From positions 6,202,501 through 6,266,500 of the forward strand of contig NZ_CP125377.1 of the NCBI RefSeq assembly GCF_034008315.1: a stretch of DNA of 64,000 bases, in the 5' to 3' direction. A program made the position numbers and the translations under genes. Under the pieces are notes generated by a model. That model saw nothing but the letters and a program-made list of their open reading frames with translations. It did not search any database and had not been told where the DNA came from. Of this stretch, positions 26,392-34,691 are shown piece by piece; position 1 is the first letter of the stretch, and each line of letters starts with the position of its first letter. Source of the stretch: Pseudomonas sp. P8_241 (GTDB taxonomy: Bacteria > Pseudomonadota > Gammaproteobacteria > Pseudomonadales > Pseudomonadaceae).

Positions 26392-27929
26392 GAACGCTCC
26401 CGCTCGGCAAACAATGCCTGGACAAAGGGTTCGGCTTCAAAGGTACGCAAATCGTCAATGCCCTCACCGACGCCAATGTAGCGGATCGGCAGCCCGAATT
26501 GCTTGGCCAGGGCAAAAATCACCCCGCCCTTGGCGGTGCCATCGAGCTTGGTCAGCGCCAGGCCGGTCAGTTCGACGGTCTGGTTGAATTGTTTGGCCTG
26601 GTTGATAGCGTTCTGGCCAGTACCGGCGTCGAGTACCAACAACACTTCGTGTGGCGCGTCGGCGTCGAGCTTGCCGATTACCCGGCGAACTTTTTTCAGC
26701 TCTTCCATCAGGTTGTCTTTGGTGTGCAGACGACCGGCGGTGTCGGCGATCAGCACGTCTATACCACGGGCCTTGGCCGCTTGAACGGCGTCGAAGATCA
26801 CCGAGGCCGAGTCGGCACCCGTGTGCTGGGCGATCACCGGAATCTTGTTGCGCTCGCCCCAGACCTGCAATTGCTCGACGGCCGCGGCGCGGAAGGTATC
26901 GCCGGCAGCAAGCATGACTTTCTTGCCTTCCAGCTGGAGCTTCTTCGCCAGCTTGCCGATGGTGGTGGTCTTGCCAGCACCGTTGACGCCAACCACCAGA
27001 ATCACGAAGGGCTTGTTCTGCGAGGCGATTTTCAGCGGCTGCTCGACAGGCTTGAGCATCGCGGCCAGTTCAGCTTGCAGAGATTTGTACAAGGCGTCGG
27101 CATCCGCCAGCTCCTTGCGCGCGACCTTTTGGGTCAGGCGCTGAATGATCACCGAGGTGGCTTCGACACCCACGTCGGCGGTCAGCAAACGGGTCTCGAG
27201 GTCTTCGAGCAACTCGTCGTCGATGGCCTTTCTACCGAGGAACAGGCTGGCCATGCCTTCGCCGATGCTGGCGCTGGTCTTGGACAGGCCCTGCTTGAGG
27301 CGGGCAAAGAAACCGGCTTTGGACTCTTCCGTGCGCGCGGGCTCGACCGGGGTTTCGACGGGAGCGGCGATCGGTTCCAGCATTGGAGCGGGAACAGGTG
27401 CGGACTCTTGGACAACCGGGGCAACCGGGGCAACCGGGGCAACCGGGGCAACCGGGGCAACGAATACCGCAGCCACGGGTTCGCTGACAACAGGTACTGG
27501 CTCAGCCACAACCACAGCTTCAACCACAGCTTCAACCACCGGCTCTTGAACCGGCGCCGGGGTAAACGCTGTCGTCGCAGGAATCGGCGGTGTCACATGC
27601 GGCGCCCGATCATCTTCGACCAACGCCACCGGCTCTTCCGACACTGGCAAGGTCAGCCACGGCTCAGCGGTTTGACTCAGCGGTTGCTCGACAGCAATTT
27701 CGCTGACAGGCTCGGGAGCGGCTTCAACCACAGGTTGCAGCACGGGCTCGGCATTCGGCAGGACAACCGGTGCGGGCGTTTCTTCTATTACCGGCGCCGG
27801 CGCAGGCTCGGGAATCGGTTGTGGCTGTTCGACGACGGGTTCCTGCGGCTTTTTGCGCAGCCATCCGAACAGGCTTTTTTTCTCGCCAGCCGCAGCTGGG
27901 GTCTTCTTGTCGTCGTTGGAACCAAACAT
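26388..27929 (-). CDS. ftsY: FtsY, signal recognition particle receptor
   Basis: A 513-residue GTPase that docks SRP-bound ribosomes at the membrane. The first ~210 residues are an acidic Pro/Val/Ala-rich A domain starting MFGSNDDKKTPAAAGEKKS; it holds a run of VAP triplets coded by five 9-bp units. The NG domain follows: VGVNGAGKTTTIGKLAKKL (G1), AAGDTFRAAAVEQLQ, IADTAGRLHTKDNLM, LTKLDGTAKGG and IGVGEGIDDLRTF. The tail reads FVQALFAERERS. First gene of ftsY-ftsE-ftsX. Confidence 0.97.
   Translation of the reverse strand: MFGSNDDKKTPAAAGEKKSLFGWLRKKPQEPVVEQPQPIPEPAPAPVIEETPAPVVLPNAEPVLQPVVEAAPEPVSEIAVEQPLSQTAEPWLTLPVSEEPVALVEDDRAPHVTPPIPATTAFTPAPVQEPVVEAVVEAVVVAEPVPVVSEPVAAVFVAPVAPVAPVAPVAPVVQESAPVPAPMLEPIAAPVETPVEPARTEESKAGFFARLKQGLSKTSASIGEGMASLFLGRKAIDDELLEDLETRLLTADVGVEATSVIIQRLTQKVARKELADADALYKSLQAELAAMLKPVEQPLKIASQNKPFVILVVGVNGAGKTTTIGKLAKKLQLEGKKVMLAAGDTFRAAAVEQLQVWGERNKIPVIAQHTGADSASVIFDAVQAAKARGIDVLIADTAGRLHTKDNLMEELKKVRRVIGKLDADAPHEVLLVLDAGTGQNAINQAKQFNQTVELTGLALTKLDGTAKGGVIFALAKQFGLPIRYIGVGEGIDDLRTFEAEPFVQALFAERERS
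27416..27460. repeat. Five tandem 9-bp units within ftsY
   Basis: CCGGGGCAA occurs five times without change. Read on the ftsY strand this codes Val-Ala-Pro repeats in the disordered A domain. A unit is three codons, so gain or loss keeps the frame. Confidence 0.92.
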
Positions 27930-28272
27930 GGAGGACGGCTATCTCACGGTAGCGACGCGCCAATGGCGCCCCGGCAAATAAATAATCGATGCAGAACAGA
28001 CTGCGATTGATCCAGCTTGTTCACGCGCAACATTTTGTCGAGGTGCTCAATGGCACCTCCCAGAATCGATTTCTCATTGGACTAAAGCAGCAAAATCGGC
28101 GAAAAAGCGGAATTCAGTTGATAAATATCCACCTTCCGTCGCAAACCCATTCAACCTGATCAAGCATAAAGGCCTGATAGGCGTGGCCGCCGCTAAAACG
28201 GATCAGTATCCTAGCACCCTCTCGCCCGCTGACGCTAAGAACAAGCGGGCAGCCCCAAAGGTTTAAAAACGA
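27930..28272. promoter_or_regulatory. Divergent ftsY / M16 protease intergenic region
   Basis: This 343-base gap is lower in GC than its neighbours and should carry promoters for ftsYEX (minus) and the M16 operon (plus). It holds an inverted repeat GCCCGCT (28224-28230) and AGCGGGC (28244-28250), ending 22 bases before the M16 start codon. I see no gene or REP element in it. Confidence 0.55.
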
Positions 28273-29628
28273 ATGATTGCTCTAGCCCGCCGCGCCGCAG
28301 GCCTGCTGCTCAGCACAGTCTGCCTGCCACTTTCGGCCCTGGCTGCCGACCCGCAACCCACCCATGAATTCACCCTCGACAACGGCTTGAAGGTGGTTGT
28401 GCGTGAAGACCATCGTGCGCCTGTAGTGGTTTCCCAGGTCTGGTACAAGGTCGGCTCCAGCTACGAGACGCCCGGTAACACCGGCCTGTCCCACGCCCTG
28501 GAACACATGATGTTCAAGGGCAGCGACAAAGTCGGGCCTGGCGAAGCGTCGCTGATCCTTCGCGACCTCGGCGCCGAAGAGAACGCCTTCACCAGCGACG
28601 ACTTCACCGCGTATTACCAGGTGCTGGCACGCGACCGCCTGGGCGTGGCCTTCGAGCTGGAAGCCGACCGCATGGCCAGCCTGCGCCTGCCGCCTGATGA
28701 GTTCGCCAAGGAAATCGAAGTCATCAAGGAAGAGCGTCGCCTGCGCACTGATGACAAGCCGATGTCCAAGGCCTACGAACGCTTCAAGGCCATGGCTTAC
28801 CCGGCCAGCGGTTATCACACGCCGACCATCGGCTGGATGGCGGACCTTGACCGCATGAAGGTCGAAGAACTGCGCCACTGGTACGAAACCTGGTACGTGC
28901 CGAACAACGCCACGCTCGTGGTGGTCGGCGACGTCACCCCGGACGAAGTCAAAGCCCTGGCCCAACGCTATTTCGGCCCGATCGCCAAACGCGATGTACC
29001 GGCCGCGAAAAAACCGCTGGAGCTGGCCGAGCCCGGCGAGCGCCAGATCACCCTGCACGTGCAGACCCAACTTCCGAGCCTGATGCTGGCTTTCAACGTA
29101 CCGAGCATCGCAACTGCCGAAGACAAGCGACTGGTCAACGCCCTGCGCCTGATCTCCGCCCTGCTCGACGGCGGCTACAGTGGACGCATCCCGACACAGC
29201 TGGAACGCGGCGAAGAGCTGGTGTCCGGCGGCTCGTCGAGTTACGACGCCTACACCCGTGGCGACAGCTTGTTCACCTTGTCGGCAACGCCTAACACCCA
29301 GAAACACAAAACCATCGCCCAGACGGAAGCCGGTTTGTGGAGGTTGATTGAGCAACTGAAAACCACCGCACCGTCTAGCGAAGAACTGGAGCGCGTCCGC
29401 GCCCAGGTCATCGCCGGCCTGGTCTACGAACGTGATTCGATCACCAGCCAGGCCACCGCTATCGGCCAACTGGAAACCGTCGGCCTGTCCTGGAAACTGA
29501 TGGACACCGAACTGGCCGATCTGGAAAGCGTCACGCCGGAAGACATCCAGAAAGCCGCCAAGCTGTATTTCACCCGCGAACGTCTCAGCGTCGCCCATGT
29601 TCTGCCACTGGAGACGACTCATGAGTGA
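28273..29628 (+). CDS. M16 family zinc metallopeptidase, catalytic subunit (pair 1)
   Basis: A 451-residue protein with a signal peptide (LLLSTVCLPLSALAADPQPT) and then a pitrilysin-type M16 domain. The inverted zinc motif is complete: His74, Glu77 and His78 in SHALEHMMFKG, with the third ligand Glu154 in VIKEERRLRTDD, 76 residues on. NATLVVVGDVTPDEV marks the end of the first half. It is predicted periplasmic. It overlaps the next gene by eight bases (ATGAGTGA). A related catalytic gene lies at 31834. The equivalent P. aeruginosa pair precedes rsmD in the same way. Substrate unknown. Confidence 0.94.
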   Translation: MIALARRAAGLLLSTVCLPLSALAADPQPTHEFTLDNGLKVVVREDHRAPVVVSQVWYKVGSSYETPGNTGLSHALEHMMFKGSDKVGPGEASLILRDLGAEENAFTSDDFTAYYQVLARDRLGVAFELEADRMASLRLPPDEFAKEIEVIKEERRLRTDDKPMSKAYERFKAMAYPASGYHTPTIGWMADLDRMKVEELRHWYETWYVPNNATLVVVGDVTPDEVKALAQRYFGPIAKRDVPAAKKPLELAEPGERQITLHVQTQLPSLMLAFNVPSIATAEDKRLVNALRLISALLDGGYSGRIPTQLERGEELVSGGSSSYDAYTRGDSLFTLSATPNTQKHKTIAQTEAGLWRLIEQLKTTAPSSEELERVRAQVIAGLVYERDSITSQATAIGQLETVGLSWKLMDTELADLESVTPEDIQKAAKLYFTRERLSVAHVLPLETTHE

Positions 29629-31111
29629 GCGCAAACCATCCCGTCTGGTCCTGGCTGGACTGATCGCCGTTGCCTTGATCGGCTCTGCCGCGTTCTACCT
29701 GTCGCGTTCCGGCGTAACCATTGCCAGTGAGGCCCTCGACAAGGCCAAGGCCAGCCAGAAACTGCAATCTCTGGCCGAGCTCAACGGAAAGGCCCCAAGC
29801 CACCGCACACTGGACGTTCAGACCTGGAACACCGCCGAAGGCGCCAAGGTGTTGTTCGTCGAAGCCCGCGAACTGCCGATGTTCGACATGCGCCTGATCT
29901 TTTCCGCCGGCAGCAGCCAGGATGGCGACGCATCGGGTCTGGCCATGTTGACCAACGCCATGCTCAACGAAGGTGTGCCCGGTAAAGACGTCGGCGCCAT
30001 TGCCCAGGGCTTTGAAGGACTGGGGGCCGATTTCGGCAACGGCGCTTATAAAGACATGGCCGTTGCCTCCCTGCGAAGCCTGAGCGCCTCGGACAAACGC
30101 GAACCCGCGCTTAAGCTGTTTGCTGAAGTCGTCGGCAAGCCAAGCTTCCCCGCCGATTCGTTTGCCCGCATCAAGAACCAGATGCTTGCCGGCTTCGAAT
30201 ACCAAAAGCAAAGCCCGGGCAAACTGGCCAGCCTTGAGCTGATGAGCCGCCTGTACGGCGATCATCCGTACGCGCATTCCAGCGATGGCACCGCGAAAAC
30301 CGTTCCGGCGATTACCGTTGCGCAACTGCGTGCATTCCACGAGAAAGCCTACGCATCCGGCAACGTGGTGATTGCGCTGGTTGGTGACTTGTCCCGCGCA
30401 GAAGCCGAAGCCATTGCCGCCCAGGTTTCCGCTGCCCTGCCCAAAGGCCCGGCGTTGCCGAAGATCGCGCAACCGACCGAGCCCAAGGCGAGCATCGGCC
30501 ACATCGAGTTTCCGTCCAAGCAGACCAACCTGATGCTCGCGCAACTGGGTATCGACCGTGACGATCCGGACTACGCGGCCTTGTCCATGGGCAACCAGAT
30601 CCTCGGCGGTGGTGGTTTCGGCACGCGACTGATGACCGAGGTGCGTGAGAAACGCGGCCTGGCGTATGGCGTCTATTCGGGCTTCACCCCGATGCAGGCG
30701 CGCGGTCCGTTCCTGATCAACCTGCAAACCCGCGCCGAGATGAGTGAAGGCACCCTGAAACTGGTGCAGGACGTGCTCGCCGACTACCTTAAAACCGGTC
30801 CGAGCGAAAAAGAACTCGACGATGCCAAGCGCGAACTGGCCGGCAGCTTCCCGCTGTCCACCGCCAGTAACGCCGACATCGTCGGGCAACTCGGCGCCAT
30901 CGGCTTCTATAATCTGCCACTCAGTCATCTGGAAGACTTCATGCAACAGTCCCAGAACCTGACCGTCGAGCAAGTCAAAGCCGCACTGAACAAACACCTG
31001 AGCACGGACAAAATGGTCATCGTCAGCGCTGGCCCGACCGTGCCGCAAAAGCCGTTACCGGCCCCTACTGATAAACCTTCCGAGCAACCGCTCGGGGTTC
31101 CGGAGCATTAA
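29621..31111 (+). CDS. M16 family protein, non-catalytic partner (pair 1)
   Basis: A 496-residue protein with the start at MSERKPSRLVLAGL (29621), which gives an N-terminal membrane anchor or signal (about residues 10-28). The zinc motif is lost: the place of HxxEH reads GLAMLTNAMLNEG. The Arg/Tyr substrate-binding motif of second-type M16 subunits is kept (TEVREKRGLAYGVYSG). It should form a heterodimer with the preceding catalytic subunit, as in mitochondrial processing peptidase and similar bacterial pairs. Its stop overlaps the rsmD start by one base (TAATG). Confidence 0.92.
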   Translation: MSERKPSRLVLAGLIAVALIGSAAFYLSRSGVTIASEALDKAKASQKLQSLAELNGKAPSHRTLDVQTWNTAEGAKVLFVEARELPMFDMRLIFSAGSSQDGDASGLAMLTNAMLNEGVPGKDVGAIAQGFEGLGADFGNGAYKDMAVASLRSLSASDKREPALKLFAEVVGKPSFPADSFARIKNQMLAGFEYQKQSPGKLASLELMSRLYGDHPYAHSSDGTAKTVPAITVAQLRAFHEKAYASGNVVIALVGDLSRAEAEAIAAQVSAALPKGPALPKIAQPTEPKASIGHIEFPSKQTNLMLAQLGIDRDDPDYAALSMGNQILGGGGFGTRLMTEVREKRGLAYGVYSGFTPMQARGPFLINLQTRAEMSEGTLKLVQDVLADYLKTGPSEKELDDAKRELAGSFPLSTASNADIVGQLGAIGFYNLPLSHLEDFMQQSQNLTVEQVKAALNKHLSTDKMVIVSAGPTVPQKPLPAPTDKPSEQPLGVPEH

Positions 31112-31707
31112 TGGCCAGTCCAAAAAAACCCGCCAAAAACGTCCATAACGGCGTGAACCAACTGCGCATCATTGGCGGTGAATGGCGCAGCCGCAAGCTT
31201 AGCTTCCCCGACGCCCCGGGCCTGCGCCCGACGCCGGACCGCGTGCGTGAAACCCTGTTCAACTGGCTCGCACCTTACGTGCCGGGCGCGAAAGTGCTCG
31301 ACCCGTTCACCGGCAGCGGCGCTTTGTTTCTTGAAGCCTTGTCCCGTGGCGCGGCCATGGGCCAGGCGCTGGACGCCAGCAGTATCGCGGTATCCAGCCT
31401 GAAGGAACACTTGGGCACACTGCGCTGCACCAACGGCCAGGTCCAGACCGCCGACGCCCTGCGCTACCTGGAAACCCAGACAGCCATGGCCTACGACCTG
31501 GTGTTCCTCGACCCGCCGTTCAACCAGAACCTGCTGCCTGCGGTTTGTACCTTGCTCGAAGAGCGCCACTGGCTGGCCGAGGACGCCTGGGTGTACACCG
31601 AAAGCGAGTCCGCGCCTTCGACCCTGGGCCTGCCGGAGAACTGGCGCCTGCACCGGGAGCAGAAATCCGGGCGTGTGTATTACTCGTTGTGGCAGCGCAG
31701 CGCCTGA
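31111..31707 (+). CDS. rsmD: RsmD, 16S rRNA (guanine-966-N2)-methyltransferase
   Basis: A 198-residue enzyme. RIIGGEWRSRKLSFPD at the start, LRPTPDRVRETLFNWL, the SAM loop VLDPFTGSGALFLEALSRGA and the catalytic YDLVFLDPPF are diagnostic. It is translationally coupled to the M16 partner gene before it. A weak GC hairpin without a T run follows at 31726-31746. Confidence 0.97.
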   Translation: MASPKKPAKNVHNGVNQLRIIGGEWRSRKLSFPDAPGLRPTPDRVRETLFNWLAPYVPGAKVLDPFTGSGALFLEALSRGAAMGQALDASSIAVSSLKEHLGTLRCTNGQVQTADALRYLETQTAMAYDLVFLDPPFNQNLLPAVCTLLEERHWLAEDAWVYTESESAPSTLGLPENWRLHREQKSGRVYYSLWQRSA

Positions 31708-31725
31708 CATTCGGCCACACCACTG

Positions 31726-31746
31726 CCCCACGAATTGGTTGTGGGG
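31726..31746 (+). terminator. Hairpin after rsmD (weak terminator candidate)
   Basis: CCCCAC (31726-31731) and GTGGGG (31741-31746) form a 6-bp stem just after rsmD, but no T run follows. It could be a pause or processing site. Confidence 0.35.
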
Positions 31747-31784
31747 TGCACTACATAGTTACCGCCTGACATCCTTACGGATCA

Positions 31785-31824
31785 TCCACAGTGGTTTGCG
31801 CAATGACCTGCAAACCACTGAGGA
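31785..31824 (+). promoter_or_regulatory. Hairpin enclosing the ribosome binding site of the second M16 pair
   Basis: CAGTGGTTTGC (31789-31799) pairs perfectly with GCAAACCACTG (31810-31820). After one mismatch the stem goes on with TCC/GGA to 31785 and 31824. The right arm contains the Shine-Dalgarno GAGGA (31820-31824), nine bases ahead of the ATG at 31834, so the folded form would hide it. Confidence 0.65.
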
Positions 31825-31833
31825 TGACCACGG

Positions 31834-33180
31834 ATGAACATCTCCCCCAGCACATTCATGCTGCCCTTTATCGCCTGGCTGCCGCTCATGGCTGGCGCGG
31901 CGACACCCCCTGCGACGCAAGATTTCGTACTCGATAACGGCCTCAAGGTTGTCGTGCGCGAGGACCACCGCTCCCCCATCGCCACTGCTCAACTCTGGAT
32001 CAAGGCCGGCTCTAGCTACGAACCACCCGGTCAGTCGGGCCTGTCCCACGCCCTCGAACACATGGTCTACAAAGGCAGCAGCAAGGCCTGCGCCGGCGAG
32101 TTCGCGGCGATACTGGAAAAACTGGGCGCCAGCCAAAACGCATTTACCGGTACTGACTTCACGGTTTTTTACCAGACACTGCCTTCCGGTCGCACTGGCG
32201 TCGCCTTCGAAATACTGGCCGACCTGATGAGTACGGCCGAGCTGAGTACCCAGGACTTCACACCGGAGCTCAAAGTCATTCAGGAAGAACGCCGGATGTA
32301 CGTTGATGATGAAATCACCGTGTCGGTTCAAGAACGACTGAACAGCATTGCCTACCCGGCCAGTGGCTACCGCACCCCGACGATTGGCTGGATGCACGAT
32401 CTGCAACGAATGAACGCCGTGCAATTGCGGCAGTGGTATCAGGCCTGGTATTCGCCTGGCAATGCGACGCTGGTGGTCGTTGGTGATGTTGTACCCGAGC
32501 AAATCAAGACACTGGCACAGCAGCACTTCGGCCATCTTGAGCGACGTGCGACACCCGTGGCGCCTGCACCTGTGGAGTTGGCTTCTGTCGGTGAACGATC
32601 ACTGACCCTGCACGCACCCGTGACATCCCCGCGCTTGATCATGAGCTTCAACGCACCCAGCCTGGCCACGGCACTGGATCGTAGGACCGCCCATGCCCTG
32701 CGCTTGCTCAATATGTTACTGGCCGGAACCAGTAGCGCGCGGATCACACAGCAACTGCAACTGAGCGAGGCGATATTCACTGAGGCCCACTCAGAGTACG
32801 ACGCTTTCAATCGCGGCGATTCGTTGCTGACCATCAGCACCCAACTCAACCCGGACAAGCTCAATGACGCTGACGAAGCCCTCGCCCGTCTGTGGCACGT
32901 GATCGAATCACTGAAGAGCAAGGCACCGGAATCGACAGAACTGGAGCGCGCCAAAAACCTCCTGATCGCCAACACGGTTTATGCGCAGGATGATCTGGAA
33001 GGGCAAGCCAATACCTTGGGCCTGCTGGAAACCATCGGCCTCGACTGGCGGCTGGCCGATCAGGATACGGATGAGCTGAACAAGGTGACGCCCCTGGATA
33101 TTCAACAGGTCGCAAAGACTTACCTGACACCTGAGCGCCTGAGTACCGCGAAAATCCTGCCGGAGAAAAACAATGGATAA
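31834..33180 (+). CDS. M16 family zinc metallopeptidase, catalytic subunit (pair 2)
   Basis: A 448-residue paralogue of the gene at 28273, similar over its whole length but clearly diverged. It has a signal peptide ending near MAGAATPPAT, zinc motif His72/Glu75/His76 in SHALEHMVYKG, and third ligand Glu152 in VIQEERRMYVDD at the same 76-residue spacing. PASGYRTPTIGWMHDLQRM is shared almost word for word with its paralogue. It is predicted to be an active periplasmic protease. The last eight bases (ATGGATAA) overlap the partner gene. Its Shine-Dalgarno lies within a hairpin. Substrate unknown. Confidence 0.93.
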   Translation: MNISPSTFMLPFIAWLPLMAGAATPPATQDFVLDNGLKVVVREDHRSPIATAQLWIKAGSSYEPPGQSGLSHALEHMVYKGSSKACAGEFAAILEKLGASQNAFTGTDFTVFYQTLPSGRTGVAFEILADLMSTAELSTQDFTPELKVIQEERRMYVDDEITVSVQERLNSIAYPASGYRTPTIGWMHDLQRMNAVQLRQWYQAWYSPGNATLVVVGDVVPEQIKTLAQQHFGHLERRATPVAPAPVELASVGERSLTLHAPVTSPRLIMSFNAPSLATALDRRTAHALRLLNMLLAGTSSARITQQLQLSEAIFTEAHSEYDAFNRGDSLLTISTQLNPDKLNDADEALARLWHVIESLKSKAPESTELERAKNLLIANTVYAQDDLEGQANTLGLLETIGLDWRLADQDTDELNKVTPLDIQQVAKTYLTPERLSTAKILPEKNNG

Positions 33181-34618
33181 GCTCAAAGGCCTCATCAATG
33201 GATTGATCCTGGCCGGCCTGCTGTTGAGTGCACAGGCCCATGCCACTGCAACCACGACACCCCGCAAACCCGTGCTGCAATCGCTCAATGAACCACAGAC
33301 TCCGGCAACCCACCGCACGCTGCCGATCAAGGGTTACAAAACCCTCAGTGGAACCAAGATCCTGTTCATCCGCACCCCTGGCCTGCCGATGTTTGATGCC
33401 TTGGTGAGTTTTGCTGCCGGCAGCGCCCACACCCCGCATCAACCCGGCCTGGCCGCAGTGACCTTCAGCCTTTTGAATGAGGGTGTGGCTGGCAAGGACG
33501 TCAATGCCATACAGACTACGTTCGATAATCTGGGTGCAAGAATGAATATGGGTATCAGCCAGGACCGGACCTGGTTTTCCTTGCGCAGCCTCAGTGATGA
33601 ATCACGGCGTAGTCCAGCCCTGGAACTGTTTGCCCAAGTACTCGGCAAACCGCTGTTGCCGCAAGAGTCTCTGCCTGCGGTGAAATCCCAACTGCAGTAC
33701 TTTCTGGACCGTGAAGACCAGTCCCATGGCGCTCAAGCCAGAGAAGCCAATCTCGGCCAGATGTTTCCTGACCACGGTTATGCTCAATCCCTCTACGGAA
33801 CCCGCGCCGGGCTTGCCTCCATCACCCGCGCCCAGACACAAGACTTTCATCGCCAGGCTTATACCGCGGGCAATGCCCAAATCATACTGGTCGGCGACCT
33901 CACCGCGGATGAAGCCCAGCGCATTGGCGCCCAGATATCCGCAGCCTTGCCCCCTGGACCGGCCGCTGCGGCGGTCCAGCCAGTGACAAGTCCAGCCGCT
34001 GCAAATCTGCTGCGCATTGAGCGACCATCGACCCAGGCTCACCTTCGCCTTGTCCAGCCAAGTGTCCTGCGAAACAGTCCGGACTACGTCGCGCTACAGC
34101 TGGCCATGCGGGTTTTCACCAACCGACTGACCAATGAACTCCGTGAACGCCGAGGCCTGACCTACCACGTTGAAGCTGATCTCTCAGCCCTTCAGGCACA
34201 AGGGTTGCTGACCATTAATGTGCAAACCCGACCGGAACAGGCCGATGCTGTACTGGCCCATATCAAGACGATGTTCAGCGACCTCCTCGCCCAAGGGCCG
34301 ACCCAACAGGAACTCGCAGACATCCAACAGCAACTGAACGGTAGCGCACCGTTGAACAGCGCTACCAACGCGCAGATCCTGAGACAGTTGTACGCCATCA
34401 GCGCTCACAATCTGCCGCTGGACCTCGACTTTGCCACGCAAGCAGGCTTGAAGCTGAACCTTGTATCCATCAAAAACGCACTCCAGCGGCATTACCACGC
34501 CGACCAATGGCGCGCTGTCATCCTCGGGCCGAAGACAGATCAACAACCGCTGCCAGCGCCGAGCGAAAGTGCAACCAATGCCATGTGTCGCGTGCCTGGC
34601 GAGATTGTGGCAAGTTAG
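33173..34618 (+). CDS. M16 family protein, non-catalytic partner (pair 2)
   Basis: A 481-residue paralogue of the gene at 29621. A signal peptide (LINGLILAGLLLSAQAHATA) replaces the longer anchor of its relative. The zinc motif is absent (GLAAVTFSLLNEG), while the Arg/Tyr motif is kept (NELRERRGLTYHVEAD). It probably forms a heterodimer with the product of 31834-33180. The eight-base overlap with the catalytic gene copies the layout of pair 1, so the pair was most likely duplicated as a unit. No small peptide gene that could be its substrate is visible on either side. Confidence 0.9.
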   Translation: MDKLKGLINGLILAGLLLSAQAHATATTTPRKPVLQSLNEPQTPATHRTLPIKGYKTLSGTKILFIRTPGLPMFDALVSFAAGSAHTPHQPGLAAVTFSLLNEGVAGKDVNAIQTTFDNLGARMNMGISQDRTWFSLRSLSDESRRSPALELFAQVLGKPLLPQESLPAVKSQLQYFLDREDQSHGAQAREANLGQMFPDHGYAQSLYGTRAGLASITRAQTQDFHRQAYTAGNAQIILVGDLTADEAQRIGAQISAALPPGPAAAAVQPVTSPAAANLLRIERPSTQAHLRLVQPSVLRNSPDYVALQLAMRVFTNRLTNELRERRGLTYHVEADLSALQAQGLLTINVQTRPEQADAVLAHIKTMFSDLLAQGPTQQELADIQQQLNGSAPLNSATNAQILRQLYAISAHNLPLDLDFATQAGLKLNLVSIKNALQRHYHADQWRAVILGPKTDQQPLPAPSESATNAMCRVPGEIVAS

Positions 34619-34691
34619 ACAGCCACGATGACGCGGTCGCGGCGCTGTCCCACCGCGTCTTCGGGCAGACTCATGAACACTTCCACCGAGA

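Noticed and set aside
26499..28010. A 503-codon plus-strand frame opposite ftsY with an Asn-Arg-Gly repeat run
   Set aside because: The repeat is only the complement of the Val-Ala-Pro coding array, and the rest is the shadow of ftsY.
31708..31833. A peptide precursor gene for the second M16 pair
   Set aside because: The only small frame (from the ATG at 31803) overlaps the M16 start, is out of phase with it and has no recognisable leader/core layout. The gap after the pair (34619-34691) is too short.
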